In this document: positions 9,005 through 17,852 of the stretch, piece after piece
Position numbering within the stretch: position 1 is the stretch's first letter
Layout: each line of letters starts with the position of its first letter
NCBI GenBank assembly: GCA_017394765.1
Contig: JAFPXF010000074.1
Location: forward strand, 45,302 to 109,301
Direction: 5' to 3'
From: Bacteroidales bacterium
GTDB lineage: Bacteria; Bacteroidota; Bacteroidia; Bacteroidales; WCHB1-69
Length of the DNA: 64,000 bases
The notes under the pieces: model-generated
What the model was told of the DNA's origin: nothing
The model's database searches: none
The model's input: the letters and a program-made list of their open reading frames with translations, nothing else
Position numbers and translations under genes: made by a program

Positions 9005-10318
9005 CTATTTATGGTTCTCTTTGAACATCTTCAGCCGCTCCTCCAAAATCGGGAACTGGCGGCGCGGGGTGAGGGAGACGCAGGCGCGGAGGCCTTCGCC
9101 GCGCTCGCTGCCGCAGGTGACCAAGGAGATGGCGCTGATGCCGTAGTAGAGGAACTCGCGCAGCAACTCGTCGCTGGTCATACCCGGGTAGGCCACCGTG
9201 AAGTAGAAACCGTCGGCCAGCGCCTGGTCGCCGTCCTTGTCATAGACGATGACGAAGCCGTTGTCGGTGAAGAGTTTCTTCATGATGGCGGCTTTCTCGC
9301 CGTACTCCTTCACGTCGTCGATATAGTTGTAGGTGCCGTCGTTGCAGGCCTTGAGGATGGCGGCCATCGCGTATTGCGCGGAGTGGGACACGCCGGAGCT
9401 GATGGCATACACGGTGCCGTAGATGATGGCGCGTCCGAGCTTGGCGTTGTTGAAATAGGGCACAAGGTCGGGGAACTCGCGGCTGTACATCTTGTTGGAG
9501 AGGATGAGCAGGGCGATGCGCTCGCCGGCGTAGCTGAAGGCCTTGGAGCCGGAGATCATCAGCGCGTAGTTGTCGGTGTACTTGCCGACGGAGGGCTGGA
9601 AGGGCGGCACGCCGGGCGTGGAGATGTCGTGACGGAAGTCCATGCCGAAATAGGCGAGGTCCTCGAGCACGAACACGTCGTACTGGTTGGCGAGTTCGCC
9701 GATGATCTGGAGCTCTTCCTCGGTGAAGCAGATCCAGGAGGGGTTGTTGGGGTTGGAATAGATGATGGTGTGGATGTGCCCCTTCTGGAGGTAGCTTTCG
9801 AGTTTGGCGCGGAGCTTCTGGCCGCGGTGCTCATACACGTCGAAGGTCTCGTACTTGAGGCCGAGCACGCGGTGCTGTTGTTTCTGGACGGGGAAGCCGG
9901 GGTCTATGAACAGGGTGGTGTCGCGTTCCTTGCGGGCGCGCACGAAGGTCATGAAGGAGGCCATGCCGGCCATCATCGAGCCCACGGTGGGGATGCAGTT
10001 TTCAGGGTTGACATCGAGGTCGATGAAGTTCTTGACGAAACGGGCGGCCTCTTTCTTGAGGTCGGGGATGCCTTCGATGTCGGGGTAGAGGGCGGCGACG
10101 CCTTTCTGGAGGGCCTGGATTTGGGCTTCGACGCCGACTTGGCAGGGCGGCAGACCGGGAATGCCCATCTCCATGCGGACAAACTCTTGGCCGGAGGCCT
10201 GTTCGATTTCGTTGATGAGGCGTTTCACCTCACGAATGGAGGCCTTTCCGACCTCCTGAATACCGCTGTTGGCGACAATCTTATCGACAATGTCAGCGGG
10301 AATGGGGGTGTTTTTCAT
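9005..10318 (-). CDS. PLP-dependent class I/II aminotransferase
   Basis: 437 residues, normal for fold-type I aminotransferases. The N-P-N-N-P-S-W motif, the Asp region VLEDLAYFGMD and the PLP lysine in SGSKAFSYAGERI with its following Arg are all present. A glycine-rich segment (PTVGSMMAGMASF) precedes them. The substrate cannot be read from sequence; this Bacteroidales group is usually annotated only as an aminotransferase. The gene is markedly GC-rich compared with its neighbours, which creates a long open frame on the opposite strand. It stands alone with its own promoter and is followed by repeats. Confidence 0.9.
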   Translation of the reverse strand: MKNTPIPADIVDKIVANSGIQEVGKASIREVKRLINEIEQASGQEFVRMEMGIPGLPPCQVGVEAQIQALQKGVAALYPDIEGIPDLKKEAARFVKNFIDLDVNPENCIPTVGSMMAGMASFMTFVRARKERDTTLFIDPGFPVQKQQHRVLGLKYETFDVYEHRGQKLRAKLESYLQKGHIHTIIYSNPNNPSWICFTEEELQIIGELANQYDVFVLEDLAYFGMDFRHDISTPGVPPFQPSVGKYTDNYALMISGSKAFSYAGERIALLILSNKMYSREFPDLVPYFNNAKLGRAIIYGTVYAISSGVSHSAQYAMAAILKACNDGTYNYIDDVKEYGEKAAIMKKLFTDNGFVIVYDKDGDQALADGFYFTVAYPGMTSDELLREFLYYGISAISLVTCGSERGEGLRACVSLTPRRQFPILEERLKMFKENHK

Positions 10319-10364
10319 ATAAAATGGTTATTTATAGAGTTATGACTTTGCTTTGGTTCGGGCG

Positions 10365-10373
10365 GCAAAGATA
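10365..10373 (-). promoter_or_regulatory. -7 element of the aminotransferase gene
   Basis: The minus strand reads TATCTTTGC, 47 nt upstream of the start. It lies just past the terminator of the upstream lipoprotein gene. Confidence 0.6.
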
Positions 10374-10380
10374 CAAAAAA

Positions 10381-10408
10381 AAGGGCAACCCTGCCGGGTG
10401 CCCTTTTA
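10381..10408 (-). terminator. Rho-independent terminator after the small lipoprotein gene
   Basis: On the minus strand GGGCACCCGGCAGGGTTGCCC forms a GC-rich stem and is followed by a run of T, 20 nt past the stop of the gene ending at 10429. Confidence 0.75.
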
Positions 10409-10428
10409 ACGTTGTTATGTCGGAAATA

Positions 10429-10785
10429 TTATCTTCTTCTCTTGTTGGGAGTAGCGTTGTTGATCTCCTTGACAGCTTCGGTTTCCACTTTTTCCAAAGC
10501 GGCGTTGCCGATGTTGTTGCCGGTTTGTTTGGCATGATCCTTCAAGGATTGATCTTCAGTCTTGGTGGTGGTGGCGGGCTTGTTGTTGTTCTTCTTTGTG
10601 GTGGTCGTTGTCTTGGCAGGAGCGGGAGCGGGCTCTTCAGCCACGACGGGTTCTTCCACGACGGGTTCTTCCACGATTTCTTCCACTACAACAGAGTCCA
10701 CAGCGGGTTTTTCGACAACTTTGTTCTTGTTGCCGCAAGCGACGAAGAGGCCTGCGCACAATAAAGCTAAAAATACTTTTTTCAT
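10429..10785 (-). CDS. Small low-complexity lipoprotein
   Basis: 118 residues. A lipoprotein signal ends in the lipobox FVACG near residue 17. A Val/Glu/Pro-rich segment follows (EEPVVEEPVVAEEPAPAPA), then a Thr/Lys/Asn-rich stretch, and a short amphipathic C-terminus ending KRRR. No domain is recognised. It lies 38 nt after the lipoprotein gene at 10824-11342 and is probably co-transcribed with it. The acidic Pro-rich part looks like a flexible tether. Confidence 0.75.
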   Translation of the reverse strand: MKKVFLALLCAGLFVACGNKNKVVEKPAVDSVVVEEIVEEPVVEEPVVAEEPAPAPAKTTTTTKKNNNKPATTTKTEDQSLKDHAKQTGNNIGNAALEKVETEAVKEINNATPNKRRR

Positions 10786-10823
10786 TGTGATGATAATTTA
10801 GGGTTGATAATTGGTGTCTTTAA

Positions 10824-11342
10824 TTACTTGGCAGGAACGTAGGTTAACGTGAAGGTGTAGGTGCCCTTGGCGGGAGCTTCATCGTCATTGAAGGTGTAGG
10901 CGATGACGAGTTCCTTGCTGGTGAGGCTCATGATCTTGCAGGATTCGGTCTCTTGGTCGTACATCATGTTGTTCTCATCATAGAAGAACGGGATCTGCAT
11001 GTTCAGCGTGGAGTTGTCAGCGGAAAGGTTCCAGTTGGCAACAACTGTGGACTGATAGCCATAATCCGGAGCGGTCTTGGTGCCGGGATCGATGGTCATG
11101 ATGCCGTTTTCTTGGAAGGTGATGATGTCGTCCATCTCTTCTTCATAGAGATAACCGTCCATCAGGTTGGCTGTGGTACGTCCGGAGTTGAGCAAATAAC
11201 CGGGTTCGGAGGTGGCAGCGGAAAGCACCCATCCCTTGGTTTGTCCGGTCAGGAGTTCGGTGTAAGTCTTGTCACCACCGCAGGAGGTGAAACCGAGAAC
11301 GATCATGGCAGCGGCTGCCAGTACTAAAAAAGTTTTTTTCAT
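10824..11342 (-). CDS. Lipocalin-like domain lipoprotein
   Basis: 172 residues with a lipobox GFTSCG near residue 20, followed by a predominantly beta sequence. The order LLTGQTKGWVLSAA, then a D-D-I-I-T-F-Q-E-N-G strand, then NWNLSADNSTLNM resembles the lipocalin-like (DUF4923/DUF5004-type) lipoproteins common in Bacteroidales. Role unknown; a small ligand-binding barrel anchored in a membrane is the family expectation. It is first gene of a two-gene unit with the lipoprotein at 10429. Confidence 0.78.
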   Translation of the reverse strand: MKKTFLVLAAAAMIVLGFTSCGGDKTYTELLTGQTKGWVLSAATSEPGYLLNSGRTTANLMDGYLYEEEMDDIITFQENGIMTIDPGTKTAPDYGYQSTVVANWNLSADNSTLNMQIPFFYDENNMMYDQETESCKIMSLTSKELVIAYTFNDDEAPAKGTYTFTLTYVPAK

Positions 11343-11399
11343 TTTGATGTTGGTTTAGAGTGTTAATAAATGAATTTTCTTCTTCTGCTAAAAAAGCGC

Positions 11400-11408
11400 G
11401 CAAAAATA
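11400..11408 (-). promoter_or_regulatory. -7 element of the lipoprotein pair
   Basis: The minus strand reads TATTTTTGC, 58 nt upstream of the 11342 start. The rest of the divergent region up to 11634 is AT-rich with no gene. A weaker plus-strand element TACTTTTAC at 11505-11513 is the best candidate for the exbB operon promoter. Confidence 0.55.
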
Positions 11409-11634
11409 TATTTTTTACAAATACCAATACTCTTAAAAAAACATAAAAATGCACAGTTGAAAAAAAAAGGCGAAAAAAAGTGATGTGTGTGATAAAAAAA
11501 ATTGTACTTTTACCGCCTTAAAATGAAAGTGTGGAAAATTAGGGCCGGGAGGGTTGGTTGCACTTGCAAAATATTGAAAATTAATACAATAATACAAATC
11601 CAAAATTATCAAAAATCAAAACTACAAAGTTATT

Positions 11635-12444
11635 ATGAAAAAGCTTATCGTCTCACTTACCGTTTTAGGTTTCTTGACCTTCGGTATCGCAAACACTTCA
11701 TTTGCCCAAAAAGACCAAAAAAAGGATGCTCCCACTGAACAAGTGGTGGATTCCGCAGCCGAGGCCGCTCCTGTGGCACAGGCTGAGCTGACTGAAGATC
11801 CTGATGACGCCATCAGCCAAGGCCTTCACTACACGTTGAAGGACAAGTTCATCCAAGGTGGCGCAGTCTGGATGACCCCGGTGCTCATCTGCTTGATCCT
11901 GGGTCTCGCATTCGTGATCGAGCGTATTTTCTATCTGAACCTCTCCTCCGTGAACTCCAAGAAGCTGCTGAACAAGCTTGAGGATGCTCTCAAGAACGGT
12001 GGCATCGAGAAGGCAAAGGAACTCTGCCGCGACACCAAGGGACCCCTTGCCGCAGTCTTCTATCAAGGCCTCGACCGCTATGACGAAGGTCTAGACTCTG
12101 TTGAGAAATCTGTCGTCTCCTACGGTGGCGTCCAAATGGCTAAACTCGAAACCAACATGCAGTGGATTAGCTTGTTCATCGCTCTTTCCCCGTCATTGGG
12201 ATTCTTGGGCACCGTCATCGGCATGGTCCAGGCATTCGATGATATCGAGCGCGCAGGTGATATCTCCCCGACCATCGTCGCCGGCGGTATGAAAGTGGCT
12301 TTGTTGACCACCGTCTTCGGTTTGATCTCCGCCATGATCCTGCAAGTGTTCTACAACTACCTCCTCACGAAGATCGATGGCATCGTCAACGATATGGAAG
12401 ACGCCACCATCTCCTTCATGGACATTTTGGTGAAGAACAAATAA
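11635..12444 (+). CDS. exbB: ExbB/MotA/TolQ family proton-channel protein
   Basis: 269 residues. An N-terminal signal-like segment (MKKLIVSLTVLGFLTFGIAN) and a charged linker precede the canonical part. Membrane segments lie near 77-100 (MTPVLICLILGLAFVIERIF), 178-200 (SLGFLGTVIGMV) and 220-245. The Gly-rich SPSLGFLGTVIGMV and the Thr-Thr-Val-Phe-Gly-Leu segment are typical of ExbB. With ExbD it converts the proton gradient into force for TonB-dependent or other envelope processes. It opens an operon with the genes at 12506, 13456 and 14062. No TonB gene lies beside it. Confidence 0.92.
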   Translation: MKKLIVSLTVLGFLTFGIANTSFAQKDQKKDAPTEQVVDSAAEAAPVAQAELTEDPDDAISQGLHYTLKDKFIQGGAVWMTPVLICLILGLAFVIERIFYLNLSSVNSKKLLNKLEDALKNGGIEKAKELCRDTKGPLAAVFYQGLDRYDEGLDSVEKSVVSYGGVQMAKLETNMQWISLFIALSPSLGFLGTVIGMVQAFDDIERAGDISPTIVAGGMKVALLTTVFGLISAMILQVFYNYLLTKIDGIVNDMEDATISFMDILVKNK

Positions 12445-12505
12445 CAAGCACTGTCTTGTTACATTATCATCATTATATATACAATAATTATAATTTTCAT
12501 TTGTA

Positions 12506-13453
12506 ATGAAGAACAAGATCCTTAACATCATCATATTTGCAGTTGCCATCTTGGATTGCATTCTTGCCCTCTTCTTCGCCTTTAGGTTTGATACGGACAA
12601 GAAGGACAATTTCATCCAAGAGCAGCAAGTCCAGAACGCATGCCCCGCGTTGATCAATGACTTGCAGGCTGCAACCCCTGAGACCCTCTCCAAAGTCGTG
12701 GAGACCTACCAGGCCGATATGCGGTCTTTCGGTGACTCCTTGAATGCAGTTCAACTGCAAAAAGACATTCTTTACACCTATCTCCAGGATCTGAAGAACT
12801 TGGACGAGACTTCTTTCGATGCATATAAGGCTGGCTTCGCAGAACGCGCCGAAGGCCTCTTCGCCAAATGCGACAAGAAAAAGGAATATGTGGACGGCTT
12901 TAACCAAGTCGGCAACTTCAAATCCCTTGAGTCGTATATCAATAAGGTGGAAAAGGAATACTTGGCCCTGAAACAGTCTTATCTGCTTGACAGACAATAT
13001 GTAAAGGCTGCCAATGGATTGATTTCCAAAGCCGACATGATCAACACCACGGCATCCGAGACCAAGAAAGCCAACGATTTGAAGGCTCTGCAAGACGATC
13101 TCAAGCAATTCAAGTCCAATGCCAAATTGGAGAATGTGTTCATCCTCATTGCCTATCTGTTGGGTGGTGTCACGCTCTTCTTGATGCTCTTCTTCGCATT
13201 GACGAGAATCGTCAAGGAGTTCAGAACATCCTACAAGATCCTGATCGTGCTGGCCCTGTTCGCAGTGATTGTCTTCATCGGCTATGCCATCGGCTCCCCG
13301 GTGTTGACGCCCAATGCTATCAAGGCAGGCTTGACCTCCACAGGCTTCAAGATGGTCAACGCCGCTGCTTTCACCCTTTATGTCACCATCTTCGGCGCCA
13401 TTCTCGCCATCCTCGTGACGAGCATCGTGAGTGCCGTTAAAAACAGGAAATAA
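12506..13453 (+). CDS. Membrane protein with long coiled coil in the ExbB/ExbD operon
   Basis: 315 residues. One hydrophobic segment at 3-24, about 170 residues of helical charged sequence, then three more hydrophobic segments near 208-230, 245-268 and 285-310. No enzymatic motif is seen. It sits between exbB and exbD with 61 nt before and 2 nt after, so it is very likely co-translated with them and part of the same inner-membrane complex. I do not recognise a named family. Confidence 0.8.
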   Translation: MKNKILNIIIFAVAILDCILALFFAFRFDTDKKDNFIQEQQVQNACPALINDLQAATPETLSKVVETYQADMRSFGDSLNAVQLQKDILYTYLQDLKNLDETSFDAYKAGFAERAEGLFAKCDKKKEYVDGFNQVGNFKSLESYINKVEKEYLALKQSYLLDRQYVKAANGLISKADMINTTASETKKANDLKALQDDLKQFKSNAKLENVFILIAYLLGGVTLFLMLFFALTRIVKEFRTSYKILIVLALFAVIVFIGYAIGSPVLTPNAIKAGLTSTGFKMVNAAAFTLYVTIFGAILAILVTSIVSAVKNRK

Positions 13454-13455
13454 TC

Positions 13456-14043
13456 ATGGCAAAAAGAAAAACACCGGGACTGAATACGGGTGCAATGTCA
13501 GATATTTCATTTCTGCTGTTGACCTTCTTCTTGTTGACCTCTTCCATCAACACGGAGCAGGGTATCCCTCGTAAGCTTCCGCCCCCAAAAGCCGATGACA
13601 CCAAAGAACAGAAAGTCGATATCAATAAACGTAACGTCTTGAATGTCTTGGTGAACTTCCGCGACGAGATCTCTGTCAACGGGGACGTGATCATGATTTC
13701 CGAACTGAAGGAAAAAGCGAAGGTATTCTTCTCCAACCCTACCAACGACCCCTCCCTGCCCGAAAAGCAGAGCAAGTCCATCGACGGCATCGGTGACTTT
13801 GCCGTGTCCAAGGGCGTTGTCTCCCTGACCAACGACCAAGGGACGAGTTATAACATGTATGTGCAGGTGCAGAACGAGTTGCAGCGCGCTGTCAACGAGC
13901 TGCGCGACGAGACGGCGCTCCAATATTTCGGCAAGAAATATTCTGTGCTCGACTCTGCCGCACAACGTGCTGTCACCCAAGCCATACCTATGAGCATTTC
14001 CGAGGCTCCCCCTATCGATTACAGCAACACGGGCGCCAAGTAA
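13456..14043 (+). CDS. exbD: ExbD/TolR family protein (first copy)
   Basis: 195 residues. The opening KRKTPGLNTGAMSDISFLLL carries the family's conserved membrane Asp (SDISFLLLTFFLLT), expected to take part in proton transfer. A periplasmic domain follows. It starts 2 nt after the preceding gene. An insertion around residues 100-130 makes it longer than classical ExbD (about 140 aa). Two different ExbD-like subunits in tandem are common in Bacteroidetes. Confidence 0.92.
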   Translation: MAKRKTPGLNTGAMSDISFLLLTFFLLTSSINTEQGIPRKLPPPKADDTKEQKVDINKRNVLNVLVNFRDEISVNGDVIMISELKEKAKVFFSNPTNDPSLPEKQSKSIDGIGDFAVSKGVVSLTNDQGTSYNMYVQVQNELQRAVNELRDETALQYFGKKYSVLDSAAQRAVTQAIPMSISEAPPIDYSNTGAK

Positions 14044-14061
14044 CCTAAAAACATCAAGATT

Positions 14062-14550
14062 ATGTCAAGATTCAAGAAAGCTGGAAACAAAGAGACACCC
14101 GAACTCAACATGGGTTCCATGTCTGATATTATCTTCATGTTCCTTTTCTTCTTCATGGTGATCACCACGATGCGTGAGGCCTCCTTGAAAGTCCATTTCA
14201 ACCCGCCTCAAGCTACTGAAATCCAGAAATTGGAGAAGAAATCCCTTGTGGCCAACATCTATGTGGGCGCGCCTATCAGCAAGAACGAAAACACCTTGCC
14301 TCCCGGCGAGGTCTCCGTTCAGCTGAACGACCAAACCATCAAGTCGGAGGATCTTGTTGCCGACGTCCGTGACTTCATCGGAACCGAGAAGGAGTCCCGC
14401 GATGCCAACGAGCGCGACAAGCTGACCTTCTCCCTCAAGGTGGACAAGGATGTTCAAATGCGCTATGTGAATACGATCAAACAAGAGCTGCGTAAGAACA
14501 ACGCTCTGAAAATCAACTATGCCGCTGGTAAAAAGGCGACAGGACAATAA
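14062..14550 (+). CDS. exbD: ExbD/TolR family protein (second copy)
   Basis: 162 residues beginning SRFKKAGNKETPELNMGSMS, with the membrane segment MSDIIFMFLFFFMVITTM and its Asp. It is shorter than the first copy, and the two are only distantly similar outside the membrane segment, so a heteromeric pair is likely. It is the last gene of the exbB operon and is followed by a strong terminator at 14561. Confidence 0.92.
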   Translation: MSRFKKAGNKETPELNMGSMSDIIFMFLFFFMVITTMREASLKVHFNPPQATEIQKLEKKSLVANIYVGAPISKNENTLPPGEVSVQLNDQTIKSEDLVADVRDFIGTEKESRDANERDKLTFSLKVDKDVQMRYVNTIKQELRKNNALKINYAAGKKATGQ

Positions 14551-14560
14551 GAAACCACTT

Positions 14561-14593
14561 TGCCCGGCGGGGATCCTATCCGCCGGGCATTTG
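14561..14593 (+). terminator. Terminator of the exbB-exbD operon
   Basis: A perfect 10-bp stem, TGCCCGGCGG with CCGCCGGGCA, is followed by TTTG. The T-run is short, so termination may be partial. Confidence 0.65.
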
Positions 14594-14634
14594 TAAAGTT
14601 TTGATAAATCAATATTAACCTAAATTATTAAATT

Positions 14635-16689
14635 ATGAAGAAACTATTACTTGCTGTTATTGCCCTCTTCTTCTTGGGCACCGTTTTTTCCCAACAAACG
14701 GCAGTGAAATTGACCAGACAAGAAGCTGCCAAACTGCACGTCAGCGTGCCTTTGCATCAAACACAGTCTGCCACTCCGCAAAATTATTCTCCGAAGAATT
14801 TGCGCGGCAACACCCTTCCTTACTATGCCATCGGTCAAACCCGTTACGACCTTCAGACCAACGGTTCCATGGCCCAGCGTTTGATTACGTTCAATGATGG
14901 TACCTCTGCCGCAACTTGGACCACTTGCGGAACCGCTTCTTCCTCCCGTGGTTCCGGCTATAACTATAACAATGGCTCCTACTGGACACAAGGTTTTGGC
15001 TCCGGCGCTCCGATGGACAGAATTGAAACTGTCCGTACGGGCTGGTCTGCCATTGCCCCGCTGGGTGACAATGGCGAAATTGTCGTTGCCCACAATGGTT
15101 CCACAGGCCTTGTGATCAACCTTCGTCCCAACAAGGGTACGGGCGCATGGATCCAGTCTGTCCTCACCGGCCCCACTGTGTTCGACAGTACGCTGAATAC
15201 CAACAGCACCGCTCTCTTGTGGCCCTCCATCGCCACCAATGGCAACACTATCCACTTGATCGCTTGTACGGAGTCTGACGCCGGTTCCTATTATCAAGGC
15301 ATCCAGACCTGCTTGGTGTACTATAAAGGCACCTATAATCCTTCTGACAACACCATCAACTGGGAAAATCCCCGCGTTGTCGCTGATATGAACGATCATC
15401 TCGATTGGTTCAACTCTTTCAATGGTGACGAATATGTGATTGCCGCCAAAGGCAACACTGTCGCTATCGTCTATGCCGGCGCCTGGACCGACGCTTTCTT
15501 GTGGAAGAGCACCGATAATGGCACGAACTTCACCACTACCACGATTGTGAACTCTGTTGTTCCCGACAATTTCAACGATGCTATCCACTTCCTCGACACA
15601 GTTTCCCCCAACTATGTGACGGACGGCTCTTCCGCTGTCGCTATTGACGACAATGGCAATGTGCATGTCGCTTTCGGCATTACTGCTGTCGCCAATCCCG
15701 AACTCGGCGATGGCTATATCAGCCTCTACTATGCTATTGATGGCTTGTTGTATTGGAACGAGACCATGCCGACCATCTCCGCCGGCGTGCCCGAACAACT
15801 CGATCCGGATTCCCTTATGAACCATGGCTATACTGTTTTCACACGCGCCGACCTTGATGGCGATGGCAGTGTCTATTATTACAATGGCTCTGGCGACGAG
15901 TTGTATTCCTTCGGTGACTATCACCGTGTGGGTATGACCTCTATGCCTTCTTTGGCTACCGATGGCAATAATGTGTATATCATCTATGCTTCCGCACTTG
16001 ATTTCCCGTTTATGGGCACAGACGATGCCGGTACAGTCAGATACTATCGTGGTATCTTCGGTGCCAAGTCCACGGATGGCGGTTCCTCCTTTGGAGACAA
16101 CATCAGCTGGATCTCCTATAACAAGTCCTGCTACTATGTGAATTGGGATCAGTATGACTGGACCAGTGATGCTTCCGAATGGGATGAATCAAGCATTGAG
16201 ATGGATGGCGAAAACGTCTATCCTTCCCTTGCTCAGAATGTCGTCAACGGCAAGCTGAATATGATCTGGCACAGCGACTACTTCCCGGGCAATGCGGCAG
16301 GTGGTGTTTCCCAAAACGACCCGACTTTGGTGCTCCACACCCAAATTGATGCCAACCAACTCGGTTTGTATAACAATGTTGAGGAAATCCCGCAAGGCCT
16401 CTGGATTGACACTTGGACTGGCATTGCCGACAACACCCTGTCTGGCATGCAGCTCTATCCGAACCCTGCTTCCGACGTTGTGAACGTGATCTTCTCTTCC
16501 CAGGAGACCGCTAACGCCCAGCTCACCATCTTCAACTTGATGGGACAACAAGTGTATAGCGAGAACATCGCTATCGCAGAAGGCGACAATATCGTGAAAA
16601 TCAACACCTCTAACTTCCAAGCCGGTGTCTATATGGTGAACATCAAGTCCAACCAAGGCACCACCACCCAAAAGTTGATCGTGAGATAA
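14635..16689 (+). CDS. Secreted BNR-like beta-propeller protein with T9SS type A sorting domain
   Basis: 684 residues with signal peptide MKKLLLAVIALFFLGTVFSQ. The body holds several Asp-box-like repeats typical of sialidase-type propellers (KSTDNGTNF, KSTDGGSSF) separated by about 190 residues, and repeated GDNG/IATNGNTI/AIDDNGNVH strands. The C-terminus (LYPNPASDVVNVIF, then GVYMVNIKSNQGTTTQKLIVR) is a T9SS type A sorting domain. No sialidase Arg triad is evident, so I do not call an enzyme. It follows the exbD terminator by about 40 nt and is flanked by its own terminator. Confidence 0.82.
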   Translation: MKKLLLAVIALFFLGTVFSQQTAVKLTRQEAAKLHVSVPLHQTQSATPQNYSPKNLRGNTLPYYAIGQTRYDLQTNGSMAQRLITFNDGTSAATWTTCGTASSSRGSGYNYNNGSYWTQGFGSGAPMDRIETVRTGWSAIAPLGDNGEIVVAHNGSTGLVINLRPNKGTGAWIQSVLTGPTVFDSTLNTNSTALLWPSIATNGNTIHLIACTESDAGSYYQGIQTCLVYYKGTYNPSDNTINWENPRVVADMNDHLDWFNSFNGDEYVIAAKGNTVAIVYAGAWTDAFLWKSTDNGTNFTTTTIVNSVVPDNFNDAIHFLDTVSPNYVTDGSSAVAIDDNGNVHVAFGITAVANPELGDGYISLYYAIDGLLYWNETMPTISAGVPEQLDPDSLMNHGYTVFTRADLDGDGSVYYYNGSGDELYSFGDYHRVGMTSMPSLATDGNNVYIIYASALDFPFMGTDDAGTVRYYRGIFGAKSTDGGSSFGDNISWISYNKSCYYVNWDQYDWTSDASEWDESSIEMDGENVYPSLAQNVVNGKLNMIWHSDYFPGNAAGGVSQNDPTLVLHTQIDANQLGLYNNVEEIPQGLWIDTWTGIADNTLSGMQLYPNPASDVVNVIFSSQETANAQLTIFNLMGQQVYSENIAIAEGDNIVKINTSNFQAGVYMVNIKSNQGTTTQKLIVR

Positions 16690-16710
16690 CGATTTATTAT
16701 GACTATATAA

Positions 16711-16740
16711 AAAAGCAGGTCGAAAGGCCTGCTTTTTTTT
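16711..16740 (+). terminator. Terminator of the T9SS propeller gene
   Basis: AAAAGCAGG pairs with CCTGCTTTT, followed by a T-run, 22 nt after the stop. The A-rich left flank could let it work in both directions. Confidence 0.8.
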
Positions 16741-16798
16741 ATGCAATAGATTGAATTTGTCCGATGTTGTGGAACCGTCACAATGTGGCGGCTCTACA

Positions 16799-17752
16799 TT
16801 AATTGAATTTCCTTCTTAACAAGTCGCAAAGAGAAAGGTATGTGGTGGAGGTGCTGTCCCAATAGTATTTCTGTTTGAGCGTTTCAAGCGTGTTGAAGGC
16901 CTCCTCCATATTGCGGCATTGGTTAAGGCTGGTAATGGCCGCGCTGAATTCCTCGCCTTTGTTGTTGAACAGCTCCTTGATATAGGTGAATTTATCGTTG
17001 ATGGAGATGGCTTTGGTCAAATCGGAGACCTTGGCGTTCTGGAATTGTGCCCCCAACGAGTGGTCTTCGCCTTGTTGTTGGAAGAGATCGTTCAAGGAAC
17101 GCTTGGGAGTGGCTTGGAAACGGGAAGGAGAAGGCTCCTTGGGCATGAATTGCAAAAGGTCGTCCTCGTCGGAGGGTTGGTTGCGTTTCTGCTCTTCCTC
17201 CTTGCGACGCTGTTCCTCGGCGAGGCGCTTCTGCTCCTCTTCCTTGCGGCGTTGCTCTTCGGCGAGACGCTTCTGCTCCTCTTCCTTGCGGCGTTGCTCT
17301 TCGGCGAGGCGCTTCTGCTGCTCCTCCTTGCGGCGTTGCTCTTCGGCGAGGCGCTTCTGCTCCTCTTCCTTGCGGCGTTGTTCCTCGGCGAGGCGTTTCT
17401 GCTCTTCCTCCTTGCGGCGTTGTTCCTCGGCGAGACGTTTCTGCTTTTCTTGTCCCATTTTGAGGGCTACTTCCCGCTCGGAGGGGTCGTGAATGGCGGA
17501 ATAGCTTTCGTGATCCGTGTCAAAAAAGAGGTCCACATCTTCCTCGATTCCTTGGTAAACCTCGTAATTCTGCCCTTTGACAGGTGCATTGTCAGTTGTT
17601 TTAGGGGCTTGGTTCATCTGCAAGAGCTCGTATATGTTTCTCATCTTTTCCAAGGCAATGTCTTTCTCGATGGCAGGCAGGGAGAGCCCTCCCTTGCAGA
17701 CAAGTTCAAGTTGTTCAAGAATTTCGATTAATTGTTCAAAAGATTTTTGCAT
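16799..17752 (-). CDS. Cytoplasmic protein with E/K/R tandem repeats (predicted single alpha-helix)
   Basis: 317 residues from the ATG at 17752; an upstream in-frame ATG at 17839 lies before the -7 element at 17817-17825 and would not be transcribed. Residues 1-60 are helical. Then come six perfect or near-perfect copies of a 14-residue unit QKRLAEEQRRKEEE and a partial seventh. A C-terminal domain of about 130 residues follows (DLTKAISINDKFTYIKELF, then ITSLNQCRNMEEAFNTLE). There is no signal peptide. The regular E/K/R spacing suggests a stiff isolated helix or coiled coil. The C-terminal part resembles uncharacterised Bacteroidales proteins; function unknown. Confidence 0.75.
   Translation of the reverse strand: MQKSFEQLIEILEQLELVCKGGLSLPAIEKDIALEKMRNIYELLQMNQAPKTTDNAPVKGQNYEVYQGIEEDVDLFFDTDHESYSAIHDPSEREVALKMGQEKQKRLAEEQRRKEEEQKRLAEEQRRKEEEQKRLAEEQRRKEEQQKRLAEEQRRKEEEQKRLAEEQRRKEEEQKRLAEEQRRKEEEQKRNQPSDEDDLLQFMPKEPSPSRFQATPKRSLNDLFQQQGEDHSLGAQFQNAKVSDLTKAISINDKFTYIKELFNNKGEEFSAAITSLNQCRNMEEAFNTLETLKQKYYWDSTSTTYLSLCDLLRRKFN
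17184..17449 (-). repeat. 42-bp in-frame tandem repeat
   Basis: Six full 42-bp units (17184-17435) plus a partial unit, differing mostly by synonymous changes. They encode the 14-residue E/K/R unit of the surrounding gene. Copy number may vary between strains. Confidence 0.9.
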
Positions 17753-17791
17753 TTTATGGCGATTAATGGTTTGACAAAAGCGAAATAATGT

Positions 17792-17800
17792 TAATTTTGC
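17792..17800 (+). promoter_or_regulatory. -7 element of the tdk-pta unit
   Basis: TAATTTTGC, 53 nt upstream of the thymidine kinase start. Confidence 0.5.
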
Positions 17801-17816
17801 CGTTTCAAAAAAACGG

Positions 17817-17825
17817 CCAAAAATA
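17817..17825 (-). promoter_or_regulatory. -7 element of the E/K/R repeat protein gene
   Basis: The minus strand reads TATTTTTGG, 65 nt upstream of the ATG at 17752. The two promoters here face away from each other and overlap in their leader regions. Confidence 0.5.
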
Positions 17826-17852
17826 CAAAATTCTTTCATTCAAAAAAGAGAA

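Noticed and set aside
9011..10345. 444-codon open frame opposite the aminotransferase
   Set aside because: The real gene on the minus strand has all family motifs. The opposite frame is Val/Gly/Glu/Ala-rich, without motifs, and arises from GC-rich third positions.
14647..15924. 425-codon open frame opposite the T9SS propeller gene
   Set aside because: Shadow with repetitive Ile/Val/Gly composition.
17184..17449. Possible CRISPR array
   Set aside because: Units are contiguous without spacers, in frame, and code a regular peptide.
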